From: Phallusia mammillata
Taxonomy: Eukaryota; Chordata; Ascidiacea; Phlebobranchia; Ascidiidae
Assembly (NCBI GenBank): GCA_003260075.1
Contig: QLIY01000278.1
Span: 1 to 64,000 of the forward strand
Length of the DNA: 64,000 nt
Direction: 5' to 3'
Shown: piece by piece, positions 48,230 through 58,940 of the stretch
How positions within the stretch are numbered: position 1 is the first letter of the stretch
Layout of the letters: every line of letters begins with the position of its first letter
Notes under the pieces: generated by a model
The model's input: the letters and a program-made list of their open reading frames with translations, nothing else
Database searches by the model: none
Told to the model about the DNA's origin: nothing
Translations under genes and position numbers: made by a program

Positions 48230-48460
48230 GTGCGGTATGCGAAGCCGGCAACGTTGCTGCGTGTGATTTGACTTTGAATGGCTCACCTATCTCACTCGCT
48301 AGAACGCCAATTTCTAATATGGGGTTCGAATCCCACCGCAGACTATTTTTTCTCTGGCTAGTGACTTGCCATATGTGGCGATGTTTGTTGACCGGCTCAT
48401 TCGATTCGGTTTAACGCCTTAAATGAGCTTAGTGTACTGTGAGATTCTGGGATGATTTTT
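48230..48460 (+). mobile_element. tRNA-derived SINE
   Basis: Box B-like GGGGTTCGAATCCCACC (about 48342-48358) and body TTGACCGGCTCATTCGATTC shared with the copy at 42772-43035. It lacks the GACGCTTCAGGG tail module. Confidence 0.65.
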
Positions 48461-48929
48461 TTAATTTTTTGTAACTTTACGTTCAAAACGCGGGTGTGAG
48501 TCTAGTTTTGGATATTAGTACGCATCTTATCATTTTCGAGCTAAGTTGCCCCCAATATTGGAGCCCATATAACGTTATGTAAAAATAGAAAAATAGAAAT
48601 ATTTTTACAAAAACAACACGGTACAATATATATTTATAGATTAACTTATGTTAAATAACACGTAAAACACATGCCCTAGATTTTGTTTCTCTTAGATGCA
48701 TGTGTTACCGAATTGTTTTGACAGCCCGGAATTGGGTCTAGCGATTTCGGGTGGCGGTATTATCCTTGCCAAAAAAGTCCCAAAAGCCCTGCCAATCTGA
48801 TCTATTCCCAAATCTGTAAACGATCACAAAAGCCAACATAAACAAAACAGTATAGAAAAGTTTCTTTACCGTGCTTCGTCATGTGGGTTTGTAAATACCC
48901 ACTTTAAGCAAACTTTTTTTAGCAAAGAA

Positions 48930-49125
48930 AGCCTTGTTGTCAAGATGGTCTTTTCACTAAAACGCAATTTCCTCTTACAAATATCACATTAATGGCGTTT
49001 CTCGCCAGTGTGTGTTATCATGTTGGTTTTCAAATTTCTACTTCGGCGAAAGCGTTTACCACAAACAGCACAATGGTGCGGTTTCTCATTGGTGTGAATT
49101 AACATGTGTCGTTTTGAACCTGGGC
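48930..49125 (-). pseudogene. C2H2 zinc-finger remnant
   Basis: The minus strand reads [20 protein letters not shown], then [20 protein letters not shown] followed by RH and a stop, then CDICKRKLRFSEKTILT. These are about two and a half C2H2 fingers closely related to the array at 61.5 kb, but in opposite orientation. A TAA interrupts the frame and no upstream exon is visible. Confidence 0.75.
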
Positions 49126-49369
49126 GAAATCAACTACACCCAAATGACCTTTCCTACTTTGTCTCATAGTGTCTTAGAGTCGCAAACAAAATGATCGTTG
49201 TTTGAAACTGGAATTAAGTTAGATATTTAAATGGGCACGAAGAACACATTAAAACACAGTAGGCATTGAAAAAATGTCCAGACCTTCGCTATACCAGAAA
49301 CACTACATATAGATTTACCCGTTTATTGCTGCACTAATGTCCAACTGGCCAAATGCTTCCTGTCATACG

Positions 49370-49620
49370 AGAACGTACAAAAGACCGAGGTCGATCCCTA
49401 TACGCTCAACAGCTGGCCTTAGTAGCCTAGTTAAGACAGTTTTTTTAGCAGCGAGGTAAAGCTAGCGTGAACGGTTTTGTTTGTTTACGAAGTAAAAACA
49501 CATATCCGAAGTATTTTAACTGTGGCTCTGTACTCTTGGGACATATCAGAGAAAGGAAAATCTCTTAAACGAACAAGAAAAGGGCACTGTACCAATGAAA
49601 TAAGCGAAACATAAACTAAT
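49370..49620. repeat. Segmental duplicate of 54830-55110
   Basis: Shares CTTCCTGT.ATACGAGAACGT, GCGAGGTAAAGCTAG and GATAGATTTTCCACAAAG in the same order. Non-coding in both copies. Confidence 0.8.
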
Positions 49621-49727
49621 ATTAAAAATGAATAGATTTTCCACAAAGACTTAGACATACAAAGTTGTTACTTATCAACTCATTGTTTTATTTGAATAAA
49701 ATACCTATGTGTACATTTACTATAAAG

Positions 49728-49885
49728 CAGGGGTCGGCAACCTTTTTTGCACTGCGGACCGTTTTTGAAACTGAATTTTTATCGCGGACCGGTCTTCAAA
49801 AAACTACAAATATTTAGCAATGAAAACGCTTAAATTAGTTTATCATCCTCGGGATACATGGGAAAAATGTTTCAAAGCATTTAAC

Positions 49886-49963
<78 letters not shown>

Positions 49964-49984
49964 ACCGGCGGTTGCCGACCACTG
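49728..49984. mobile_element. hAT non-autonomous element interrupted by C73
   Basis: Ends CAGGGGTCGGCAACC and GGTTGCCGACCACTG are inverted copies with a perfect 8-bp duplication CTATAAAG at 49720-49727 and 49985-49992. A run of 73 C (49889-49961) fills the inner right part. Because the TSD matches on both sides, the flanks of the C run are truly linked. Confidence 0.88.
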
Positions 49985-50294
49985 CTATAAAGGCAAAAAG
50001 TATTTTATTACTTTTAATACATAGTTTTACTATAAGAACCAAAACTTTGAATTGCGAATTCAATCATTTGTTTAAACTGTTTGTACATGTCCTGTAAACT
50101 AATGGTTTTGTAAAGTTTTGCGACCTATTAATTTGAAGTGCACGATTTTTGAAATAATATCACTAATAGAAAAAAATGTATTACAGCTGTGTCCTCGAAC
50201 GCTTACTGTATAAATAAAACTTCTGTTTTACAAGTATACCGTACTGACGTATTTGGATGAAAATTAATTTATTACTGGTCCAAAAACGATTTTG

Positions 50295-50480
50295 CTAATT
50301 TCACTGCTGTAATAGAATAAATTTCGCTTCTGTGACCAGACACATCTTGACACGTATCAAGACTTTCTCTGTTGAAAAACGTTTGCTCAAAGTGGACATT
50401 TGAAAACATATGCTGAACCCCATTAAAGAGAATATACAGCTCAAGTGAACATTTGAATATATGTGGTGGCGTGCTGTTTT
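50295..50480 (+). pseudogene. Zinc-finger 3' end remnant
   Basis: The plus strand reads FRFCDQTHLDTYQDF, then FAQSGHLKTYAE, parallel to the decaying region after the fingers at 62270-62370. It is followed by the same non-coding tail (TATGGTGGCGTGCTGTTT). It represents the 3' end of a lost finger array. Confidence 0.6.
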
Positions 50481-51487
50481 TGCAAAAAAAGGCTTTCTTT
50501 TTTCGCTGTTTCCATTATCATATCTCAGATATTGTTTTGGACAGTCTTGCAAAATGATTTAATTTCTTGTCTTTACTCGCCTAAAGTGATTTTTAGGTCA
50601 AACTGTATTTAACAACTTTAACCTTGCAGAAACACTAAGTAAATCCACAACATAAAATTAATTTTAAAACGGCAGCTGTATAGATATTGTGCAATAAAAG
50701 ATTTTCCATCGTATTATACATGTTTACTATAAAAGGAAAATCAGTTGAGTTGAGTTTGTTTGCATGGTGAAAAAATCATAGCGAAAACATGTAAATAAAC
50801 AATCACAAAATCGGAAATAGCGAAACAGCTGCGCAACGTTGAAATGTAATTATCCGACTCAGAATGACTAAAATATAGTCGTCAGTGAGTCAAAGGTGTT
50901 TTATCGATGATAAATTTGCACTCACAATTTCACAAACAAGTGATGTGTCAAAACTTGGATTTCGCAAAGACTTTGACGTATTAGTATAGAGGCAAAGCCA
51001 CTACCTGCATGATAATTAGACATGAAAAAAATAGGTGAGACGTGGATTTGTAGCATGGTATTCGCAAAAGACGGGAGTGACTCAATGTGGATACACTAGC
51101 TGGGTAATATCTTGTCCCCAACTGCCTTCAAAAACTAGGTGAAAACTGCCCGCATATTTTGCTACACTACTTTGTATAACAATCGTGGAGTATGTTTTCG
51201 CTTTGAAAGCAGCCAGGTGGTACGCGATTCATATAAGATTGAGAATCACTGCATTAAACCCAGAAAGTTTTGTTGACTATTTTTAATTTTCGTCTGGCGC
51301 TTGATATGGTAAGACCAAGTACTTTGTTTAGATTAAAACGCAAGAGATAAAAAAGCAGTTGGTAAACGACACTTAGTGGTCTTTAAAAATGAGAGTTTGT
51401 GGCCGCTAGATGCTGCAGCGCAAAAATATCTACAGTAATGAAATTCTACACTGCTTTACACAAGAAAAGAATGGGGACAGACTATTA
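50481..51487. other. Non-coding flank shared with 62450-62960
   Basis: Matches the sequence after the 61.5-kb zinc-finger gene (TTGAGTTTGTTT, CAACGTTGAA.TGTAATTAT), so the downstream regions of the finger genes were copied together. A hAT-like right end (AAGATTGAGAATCACTG) occurs near 51250. Confidence 0.6.
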
Positions 51488-51531
51488 ATGATGTCTAGCA
51501 CACAACAATATTGTTGTGTGCTAGACATCAT
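51488..51531. repeat. Perfect 44-bp palindrome with no spacer
   Basis: ATGATGTCTAGCACACAACA then AT (51488-51509) is followed immediately by its exact reverse complement (51510-51531). The related repeat at about 42060 does not have it. Confidence 0.95.
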
Positions 51532-52223
51532 ACTTAGCATTGTAAATGTTACACTACTAAACCGAATGTGTTCAGACATTTTCACTTTATGAATTCAGTA
51601 CGGCTCTGAGAATGTTTGGTGTCAAGATAACGTAGTTACTGTTATACTCACTGCAACAAATCAAGTTTCATTCTGAAACCTATAGTGCAGTGGTTTTAAC
51701 CTGTGGTACGCGAAGTTTTTCACTAGCTTTCTGCTCTGCACAGTTTAAGCCAGATAAAACTAAAACTCAACTCACCCGAATGATCAGCTCTGGCTTTTAA
51801 CATGACCACTGTCTTGGATATTTTATTTAAATTCAGCGGTGGAAAGGACAACGGTTTAATTTAATACAGTTATGCGGGAACAAAGCCTCAACGTTTTGAC
51901 TGCATCTTTAATGTTATTTGCAACATTTTTGGTTACAATAGCATTTGCATTGACCGATGTTCGCAACAAGCCGATAGGGCCTGGAACAGGGCATTTTTCC
52001 GTTGGAGATTGTGTTGGCTATTACACTTCTTAAACTGTCGAAATATTGTAATTGCGATTGGTTTTAACGTTATTGTTTCCTTCATAATTGAACATACATT
52101 TGTAAAGAAGTTTACGTTCCAAATGGGATAACTTAGCATCGTGTCTTATACGTTAACCACTACATGATAAGAAGACATAAAAACGAATTGGTAAGACATG
52201 GTTTGTTGCACTTTCTTCTAAGA

Positions 52224-52633
52224 CAGTGGTTCTCTAGCGGGCGACAACTTCCTAATTTTGCAGACAACGATATTGATAAAGCGCTATTTAAAAAAAAATA
52301 TGTCTCAGCGTTTCAAAATGCATGAAACTTGATTAAAATCGTTCTTCATAGGCGACAAACCAAAATGCATTGAGACATTTTAACCCCATTGTGATGCAAC
52401 AGAGGTAAATTTTCAGTGGCGAACAACGTCACATCACAATGTTCTTGTCGCAACCCAGTCAAAGTGATTGTTATTTTGGTCCTGGACCAAACGTGGTTGG
52501 TATATTCTGCACCTTTTTTTAGGTTGCTTGTTAATAAAAAAGGACAAAAATTACCAAAACCTTTAAAGGGGTCCGCGATTAGCTTGACAGTACCAAAAGG
52601 GGTCCGCAAAGGCAAAAAGGTTGAGAACCACTG
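52224..52633. mobile_element. hAT non-autonomous element (410 bp) with an empty-site control
   Basis: Ends CAGTGGTTCTC and GAGAACCACTG are inverted copies. A perfect 8-bp duplication TTCTAAGA lies at 52216-52223 and 52634-52641. The paralogous copy of this segment has the unoccupied site at 63072-63079, which directly shows insertion. Confidence 0.95.
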
Positions 52634-52880
52634 TTCTAAGACATGGGCCACTTTATTGTCATCAACTGCCGGAGTGAAAAAAAAACTAGGTAAATCTTTC
52701 TGCATGTTCTGCTACGTTACTTTGTATGAAATGCGTGGAGTATGTTGTAGCATTTCTATTTTTCCACTGGCTCTTTATTTGATGAGAATTATGCGATTAA
52801 ATGAATTACTCGATTAAGCGAAATTTCCGATTAATGTGAATTATGCGATTAGATGAATTATGCGAGTAAGTAGAATGTGT

Positions 52881-53420
52881 GATTAAAAAAGTTATCCGAT
52901 TAACTGAAATAATCAAATAAGTGAATGATGCCATTAACTGAAATATCCGATTAAGTGAATGTTGCGATGAGAAGCACTGCTACACTGCAACGTGTTTAGT
53001 TGAACAAAATCTACTAAACGTCAGCAAGCAATTGCCAAAACCCATATATATATATATATATTTAATTTTGCCAAGTTTGCGTTAACAACGTTGAATTTTG
53101 TCTCGCTATTGGTGTTTTCATGAGCAAGAAATTTCAGCAGCGTTATATATCCCCCCCCCCGTGATTAAAAAAGTTATCCGATTAACTGAAATAATCAAAT
53201 AAGTGAATGATGCCATTAACTGAAATATCCGATTAAGTGAATGTTGCGATGAGAAGCACTGCTACACTGCAACGTGTTTAGTTGAACAAAATCTACTAAA
53301 CGTCAGCAAGCAATTGCCAAAACCCATATATATATATATATATTTAATTTTGCCAAGTTTGCGTTAACAACGTTGAATTTTGTCTCGCTATTGGTGTTTT
53401 CATGAGCAAGAAATTTCAGC
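52881..53420 (+). repeat. 270-bp local duplication split by C10
   Basis: The unit from GTGATTAAAAAAGTTATCCG to CAGCAGCGTTAT is present at 52881-53150 and from 53161, separated by 10 C (53151-53160). A third copy lies at about 63238-63523 with no C run. Confidence 0.93.
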
Positions 53421-53634
53421 AGCGTTATGGTATATTAATGATTCAACTAAGCTAAGTTACGCACTACTCACGTCATATATATATATATATATTATGTATA
53501 TTTAAACAATAACACTATATTTTCCAGGCTTCATACGACATGAAAAGCAGCACACAGAAAACTAATACATTAAACATTGAATCGTGATACATACAAAAAA
53601 GCCTCCTAGGTTCGAACAACATAAGATACATCCA

Positions 53635-54120
53635 TTATTTTGTTTGTTTGTTTCATTTTTATCCTCAGTGGACAGACACCATCTGAATGCGTCATGTTCA
53701 CAGTGTTGAAAAATAATTATCCCTTTAAACTTGAATTATATGTTCAAATGGACACAAGGCATGCACTAGAAAACAGTAGACACATTGAAAAATATGTGTA
53801 AACATATGCTTCACCACAAACGGTACGCATAAGCTTGCCTTAGCTTCCGGATTTAGAAAATGTCCAGGATATTTGTCAGTTGCCAATTCCCAGTCCATTT
53901 CATTGACACNGTTTGTTTGTTTGATTTTTATCCTCAGTGGACAGACACCATCTGAATGCGTGATGGCATGCACTAGAAAACAGTAGACACATTGAAAAAG
54001 ATGTGTAAACATATGCTTCACCACAAACGCTACGCATAAGCTTGCCTTAGCTTCCGGATTTAGAAAATGTCCAGGATATTTGTCAGTTGCCAATTCCCAG
54101 TCCATTTCATTGACACACAT
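53635..54120 (+). repeat. Local duplication joined by an n at 53910
   Basis: The block TTTATCCTCAGTGGACAGAC to CATTTCATTGACAC occurs at 53660-53909 and again at 53911-54118, joined by a single n. Another copy is at 63577-63803. Confidence 0.92.
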
Positions 54121-54407
54121 TTATATTATTGACATGTGATATATTAATGACAGTTACTAATTTTCTTAGGAAGAATTTTTGAAACACAATACGGTTTAGA
54201 GTTGATTGATTTAATTATTAACAACATTTTTGGAAATCTATATATCATTAATCTTTGATCTCAGCGGTGGAAAGGGCAAAGATTACATTTAATTCAACTA
54301 TGCGGGAACAAAGCCTCGATTAACTTAATTTGCATTTTTTTGGTTTTAAAAGCAATAAGAGTCAATGGATATAATTGCATTTTGATGTTGGCAACAAGCC
54401 GATAGGC

Positions 54408-54683
54408 CAGTGATTCTCACACTGTGTGACGTAAGAGATTTCCAATTGTGCCGCGAAATAGTTTCTTTTTCAAAACTGCAAACCTTCCCTGGTGTTTTAG
54501 GACTTGATGTGCATGATAACATTTCAAAGCTCATATGTTTTTCTAATTGGTAATAAAAAGCAATACAATCAAGTTGAAAATTAACATTCCTTAGACACCT
54601 TTTGTTATGTTTACCAAGTGTGGCACGAAAGGAAATTTCAGTACTTTAATGCGCCGCATGCTCAAAAAGTTTAAGAACCACTG
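54408..54683. mobile_element. hAT non-autonomous element (276 bp)
   Basis: Ends CAGTGATTCTCACAC and GTTTAAGAACCACTG are imperfect inverted copies with an 8-bp duplication CGATAGGC at 54400-54407 and 54684-54691. The paralogous segment has an empty site at about 51972-51979 (CGATAGGG). Confidence 0.88.
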
Positions 54684-54829
54684 CGATAGGCATTGGAAAT
54701 GGATCGCATTTTTCAGTTGGAGAAAGTATTTCCCTTTCTATTTCCCAAACTGTCGAAATATTGTAAATAACAGCATCGTTAACAGTATTGCGTCCCTGAC
54801 TGCTCTGATTAATTACTTCCTGTAATACG

Positions 54830-55110
54830 AGAACGTAGCTGCATAACTGAATACGCCGTGCATGGGCAACAGCTGGTCTTATCAGCCTAGTTAGGGTAGT
54901 GTTTTGGTAGCGAGGTAAAGCTAGTGTGTATGGTTTTGTTTACTATGTTGAGACCTCATAGCCTAAGTATTTTAACTGTGGGTCTGTTATGTTAGGTCAT
55001 ATTCGAAAAAGTAAAACCTCTTGAAGGCGCAAGGTAAGGGTACTTTACTAATGAACAAGCGACGCATAAAATAATGTTGAAAATGGATAGATTTTCCACA
55101 AAGATTTGGA
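54830..55110. repeat. Segmental duplicate of 49370-49620
   Basis: Collinear landmarks as listed for the partner copy. Non-coding. Confidence 0.8.
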
Positions 55111-55239
55111 CATCGACAGTTGATACTTTTTCTCATAAAAGCCTCATCAACTTTGAATTAGGCGTCCATTGCTTTTAACCAATTGTACATTTGTCGTATT
55201 CTGAAGGTTTTGCAAATTTTTTTGACCCAACAATCTGAA

Positions 55240-55590
55240 TCTCAGTACGCCAGGTTCATTGAATGCGCCATATCGAATCAGCCGATCATCAAGCATTCAC
55301 CACACTATGGCAAGGCGTAGGCTTGAAAAATGTGCCATGCAGTGGGTTCGTACCCACGACATGAGTCTTTCTGAACTACGGAGCCTATGGAAAATCCGCC
55401 GAAAGTTGTTCACAAGAAAGGTTGCCTGGCTCGTATGCTGCACATGTCAGCTTCGTAGTAGGGGATCGCCAGCTTGGCCAGTATAAGTTAAGATGCACAT
55501 AAATTCATAACTGGGAATAGCCCTGAAGCGTCTGTACAGACAAGCGATCACGGCACACGCTTCTGTCTAATATTAATGAGACTTGTAATC
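55240..55590 (-). mobile_element. tRNA-derived SINE, inverted
   Basis: The minus strand carries the tail module (GTGCCGTGATCGCTTGTCTG, GACGCTTCAGGGCTATTCCC) and the body near GAATCAGCCGAT, as in the copy at 42772-43035, with extra sequence between. A box B-like GGGTTCGTACCCAC is on the plus strand at 55345-55358. Confidence 0.6.
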
Positions 55591-55720
55591 GGACGCGCAG
55601 GAAAAGGAAATTGTTGCACAGCTGACTGACACATTGCGAAGCCAGTTGACAACGGTTAGCTTAAACTTTAGCCAAGAATTAGTCTTTGCAGATAGTGAAA
55701 CGCTAGCTCAGTGTCTATGT

Positions 55721-56068
55721 CAGAGGTTTTTACCTTATATTGTTCGCGTACCACCTGACGCGCTTTTGTAACAAGGTGTATACCACCTAAACCCTGTTCG
55801 GATGGGTAAACCAAGAGCTAGACCTGTTTTTCGTTACCAATCTAGTTCATTTTTGAAACAGGCAAGGTTAGCAATTCCAAAGGAATGCATTAGAGACATG
55901 TTTCATCCAAAACTATGGCTGATCAGTTGGGTCATTTAAAATGCATAAATTAAGTAATAAGTAATAATATAATAATAATAATAATAATAAGTAAATAGTA
56001 ATAAGGTTACCAGTTGAAAATCTCAGACGTATCATTTTTGCAGACGTACCACATGTTGAGAACCACTA
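55721..56068. mobile_element. hAT-like element (348 bp)
   Basis: The right end GTTGAGAACCACTA and left end CAGAGGTTTTTACC are diverged inverted copies. The 8-bp duplication GTCTATGT at 55713-55720 and 56069-56076 is perfect. It contains an ATA microsatellite (about 55968-55990). Confidence 0.75.
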
Positions 56069-56211
56069 GTCTATGTTATTAAAACTGTAGACAAGCGTTG
56101 TATTAGAGTTTGCTGCCTACCGAGTCCTAAAATGGAATTAATTGTAAGCAAGCTCTTACTGGAGAGCCTAATGTATAAGTATAACCAAGAATTACTTATC
56201 AATTAGTTTTA

Positions 56212-56400
56212 TCATGAATTTAGACAGTTCGACGTCCTATATTTATTAGGAAATCGGCATATCTTGCAAGAAAATTTTCGCACAAAGCAACAAATTGCAA
56301 CCAACCACACACATAAAACAGCGATAACAAGATAGTGCGGCTGCAAACTCGCACCAACGTAGTGATAGTACAAGCTCAATGGTGTAAAGGCGGGCGATAA
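56212..56400 (-). mobile_element. PLE tail fragment with decayed hammerhead
   Basis: Collinear with 5217-5450 (minus): it keeps the GCGGCTGCAA.CTCGCACCA landmark and a TATAGGACGTCGAA remnant, but the CTGATGA core is lost. Confidence 0.6.
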
Positions 56401-56558
56401 TTTTTCGGAAAGGTACCGGTTTACCTTCCTAGATGTGGAGATTTTAAAAGCGGCGGATGGTGAACTTTTCACGTGCGTGTACCTCAAAGCTATTTACGCT
56501 TTACGTCCCACCATCAACCACAAAGGAGCTGTTGTCAAAGCACTTAACGATCAGGACA
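56400..56558 (+). mobile_element. PLE reverse-transcriptase fragment
   Basis: The plus-strand frame reads FTFLDVEILKAADGELFTCV followed by YLKAIYALRP and INHKGAVVKAL, matching the post-catalytic PLE block (FLDV..R..DG....VYRKPT). It abuts the oppositely oriented tail fragment and ends at a G12 run. Confidence 0.6.
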
Positions 56559-56650
56559 GGGGGGGGGGGGTTTAAAATGCATAAATCAAGTATAGCATAA
56601 GGGTACCAGTTGAAAATCTCAGACGTATCATTTTTGCAGACGTACCACAT

Positions 56651-56748
<98 letters not shown>
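56559..56748. repeat. G12, short duplicate, then G98
   Basis: A G12 run (56559-56570) is followed by an 80-bp copy of the right part of the hAT-like element (55937-56054), then a 98-nt G run (56651-56748). This is the longest homopolymer in the window. Confidence 0.95.
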
Positions 56749-56749
<1 letters not shown>

Positions 56750-56869
56750 GATTCTCAGCGACCAGAAAAATGTTTTACGGTAACAGATCTAGTACAAAGG
56801 ACGTACCTTTGTCATTTTACCTTGCATACTAAGGTCAACAGATGTATTCCGTCGTATCTTGACTACTAC

Positions 56870-57180
56870 TAAAGTATTGGTGAAGGAAACTGATTGCCAC
56901 AAGCGAAGTTTCCTACAGTCTTGGAACAACCATTCATGTGCCAACACAATGTTAAAACAGATGTTCTAATGCCGATAAACTATCCCGGCTTTTACACAAC
57001 TGAGCTGTTTTTAGCACGACGTTGGTGCAATTTTGCAGCCGCACAATCTTGTTGTCGCTGTTTATACGTGTGGTTGGTTGAACTTTGTCGCTTCATAAGA
57101 ATTTTTTTTTGCAAGGTATGCCATTATCCTAATGAAGACGTCTTGAATAGGATGTCGAAACGTCGATATAGTAAAACTGC
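56870..57180 (+). mobile_element. PLE 3' end with hammerhead
   Basis: The plus strand reads VKETDCHKRSFLQSWNNHSC, collinear with the minus-strand block at 5646-5428, now with in-frame stops. The same tail follows, with a hammerhead-like core at 57129-57161. Confidence 0.7.
57129..57161 (+). ncRNA. Hammerhead-like motif in PLE tail
   Basis: Core box CTAATGA (one change from CTGATGA), stem II GACGTC/GATGTC with an 8-nt loop, then GAAAC. The stem keeps pairing with different bases from the copy at 5273-5305. The changed core box would be expected to weaken or abolish self-cleavage. Confidence 0.5.
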
Positions 57181-57184
57181 TGGC

Positions 57185-57582
57185 CATGGGCGCCGGCACG
57201 TAGGGGCAAGAGGGGACACTTGCCGACCCTTGGAATTTCAAAGTACCAACATTTTCTCGAAAAAACGTTATGACTGAAAAACGATAATGATCTAAGAAGG
57301 GAAGTTTAGATAGTGTCTGATCTATCATGTCTGAACAAGCGACTTTAACGATGTCTACTTTATCTGGTGTTGTTTTTATAACCTCTGCAATTTTTATGCT
57401 TTTGAATAGGACAAAATGGTTAATAAGTGAGTGGTTGTACGGAAATTGTTCATCGTTGACGCAACCTACTGCATATATCTTATGCCATGTGTACTTAATT
57501 ACTTGATATAGTAATCTATTTCTGCAAGTGTGTATTTGTCAAAACTTGACCCCCCCTGGAAAAATTTCTGGAGGCGCCCATG
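57185..57582. mobile_element. TIR element (398 bp) in the PLE tail
   Basis: Ends CATGGGCGCC and GGCGCCCATG are perfect inverted copies. The flanking octamers CTGCTGGC (57177-57184) and CTGATGGC (57583-57590) differ at one position, suggesting an 8-bp target duplication and hence a hAT-like element. A partial second copy follows 57920-58139, and its end type is also in the ANKS3-like intron. Confidence 0.7.
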
Positions 57583-57761
57583 CTGATGGCTAAGCAATGC
57601 TCGGATATATAATATGTCTGGCAGCAATAACTTATTCAAATGTACTAATATTTAAAGCTTTGATTGCTTTTAACTATATGTGCATTTGTTGTAATCTAAA
57701 CGTTATGCAAAAATGGAGACGCAATAATTTGAAATTTGTGTTTTTTTGCAATGACATTTCT

Positions 57762-58263
57762 GGGGGGGGGGCGGAAAAAATGGTTAATAAGTGAGTGGTT
57801 GTACGGAAATTGTTCATCGTTGATGCAACCTACTGCATATATCTTATGCCATATGTACTTAATTAAGGTACCTGCAGCTAACAAGGCCCATTAAAAAACT
57901 ATTGCGTATGGGGGGGGGGATATGCCATTATCCTAATGAAGACGTCTTAAATAGGATGTCGAAACGTCGATATAATAAAACTGCTGGCCATGGGCGCCGG
58001 CACGTAGGGGCAAGAGGGGGCACTTGCCGACCCTTCGAATTTCAAAGTACCAACATTTTCTCAAAAAAACGTGATGACTGAAAAACGAGTGATCTAAGAA
58101 GGGAAGTTTAGATAGTGTCTGATCTATCATGTCTGAACANTGAGTTAAGTTGGTTATGTTTTACTTGGTGAAACCCCCCCCCCCTAAGATCAGACTTACC
58201 GAACAATTTGTGATATACATGATAATGTACACTGTAGTGGTCCTTTACAAGTCGTCATCGAGA
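57762..58263. repeat. Mosaic of short duplicates separated by G10, G10, n and C11
   Basis: G10 (57762-57771) precedes a copy of 57415-57510; G10 (57910-57919) precedes a copy of 57118-57338 including a hammerhead-like motif (57933-57965); n at 58140 precedes a copy of about 59515-59548; C11 (58174-58184) precedes a copy of about 59291-59360. Each join begins a segment found elsewhere nearby. Confidence 0.85.
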
Positions 58264-58940
58264 CCCCCCCCCCTTTGAAAAAGCACATGTGGGCTCACAA
58301 AAATAAAGAACCTGCCCAATGCAAAGTATGTGAAAAAAGATTTAGCCGAGGTAAGTGTTTAAAAATACACATGTTGATTCACACTAATGAGAAACCGCAT
58401 CGGTGTGATATTTGTGAGAAAAGATTTACCCAAAGTGGAACTTTGAAAAGACACATGTTGACTCACAAAAAAATGTGACCTCTCATTGATGTGATGTTTT
58501 ATAAAAATATATTTCGCTGCGGTAGAGTGTTAGAACAACACATGTTGACTCAAACCACAGAAAAACCGTATCGTTGAGTGTGTTAATCCCACTCTTGAAA
58601 AAACACATGTTGAATGAAACCAGTGAGAAGTTACATTGATGTGATGTTTGTGAGAAGAGATTTACTTGAAGTGGAAATTTAAAAAGGCACATGTTGGATC
58701 ACGACACTGAGAAACCTCTAAGATGCATAGATACAATACTCGGAAAAGAAGAAGTGTCCAAAGTGGAACATTGAAATTGCATTTCTGTAAACAGACCATC
58801 TTGACACAAATCAAAACGTTCCCAGCTGAAAAAAGTTTGATCAAAGGTGGATATTTACACACCAACATGATGAAGCACATTAAAGAAACTCTGAAGATAT
58901 TATTATGTTCATACTCTCTTTCGCTAAAGAGTAACTGAAT
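58264..58940 (+). pseudogene. C2H2 zinc-finger array remnant
   Basis: After a C10 run (58264-58273) the frame reads [60 protein letters not shown] and LTHKKM, then a stop at about 58476. Beyond this, further fingers are recognisable only in fragments (THVESNHTEKPYR-like and CDVCEKRF-like pieces) with many stops. The start is cut by the C run. Same family as the array at 61.5 kb. Confidence 0.75.
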
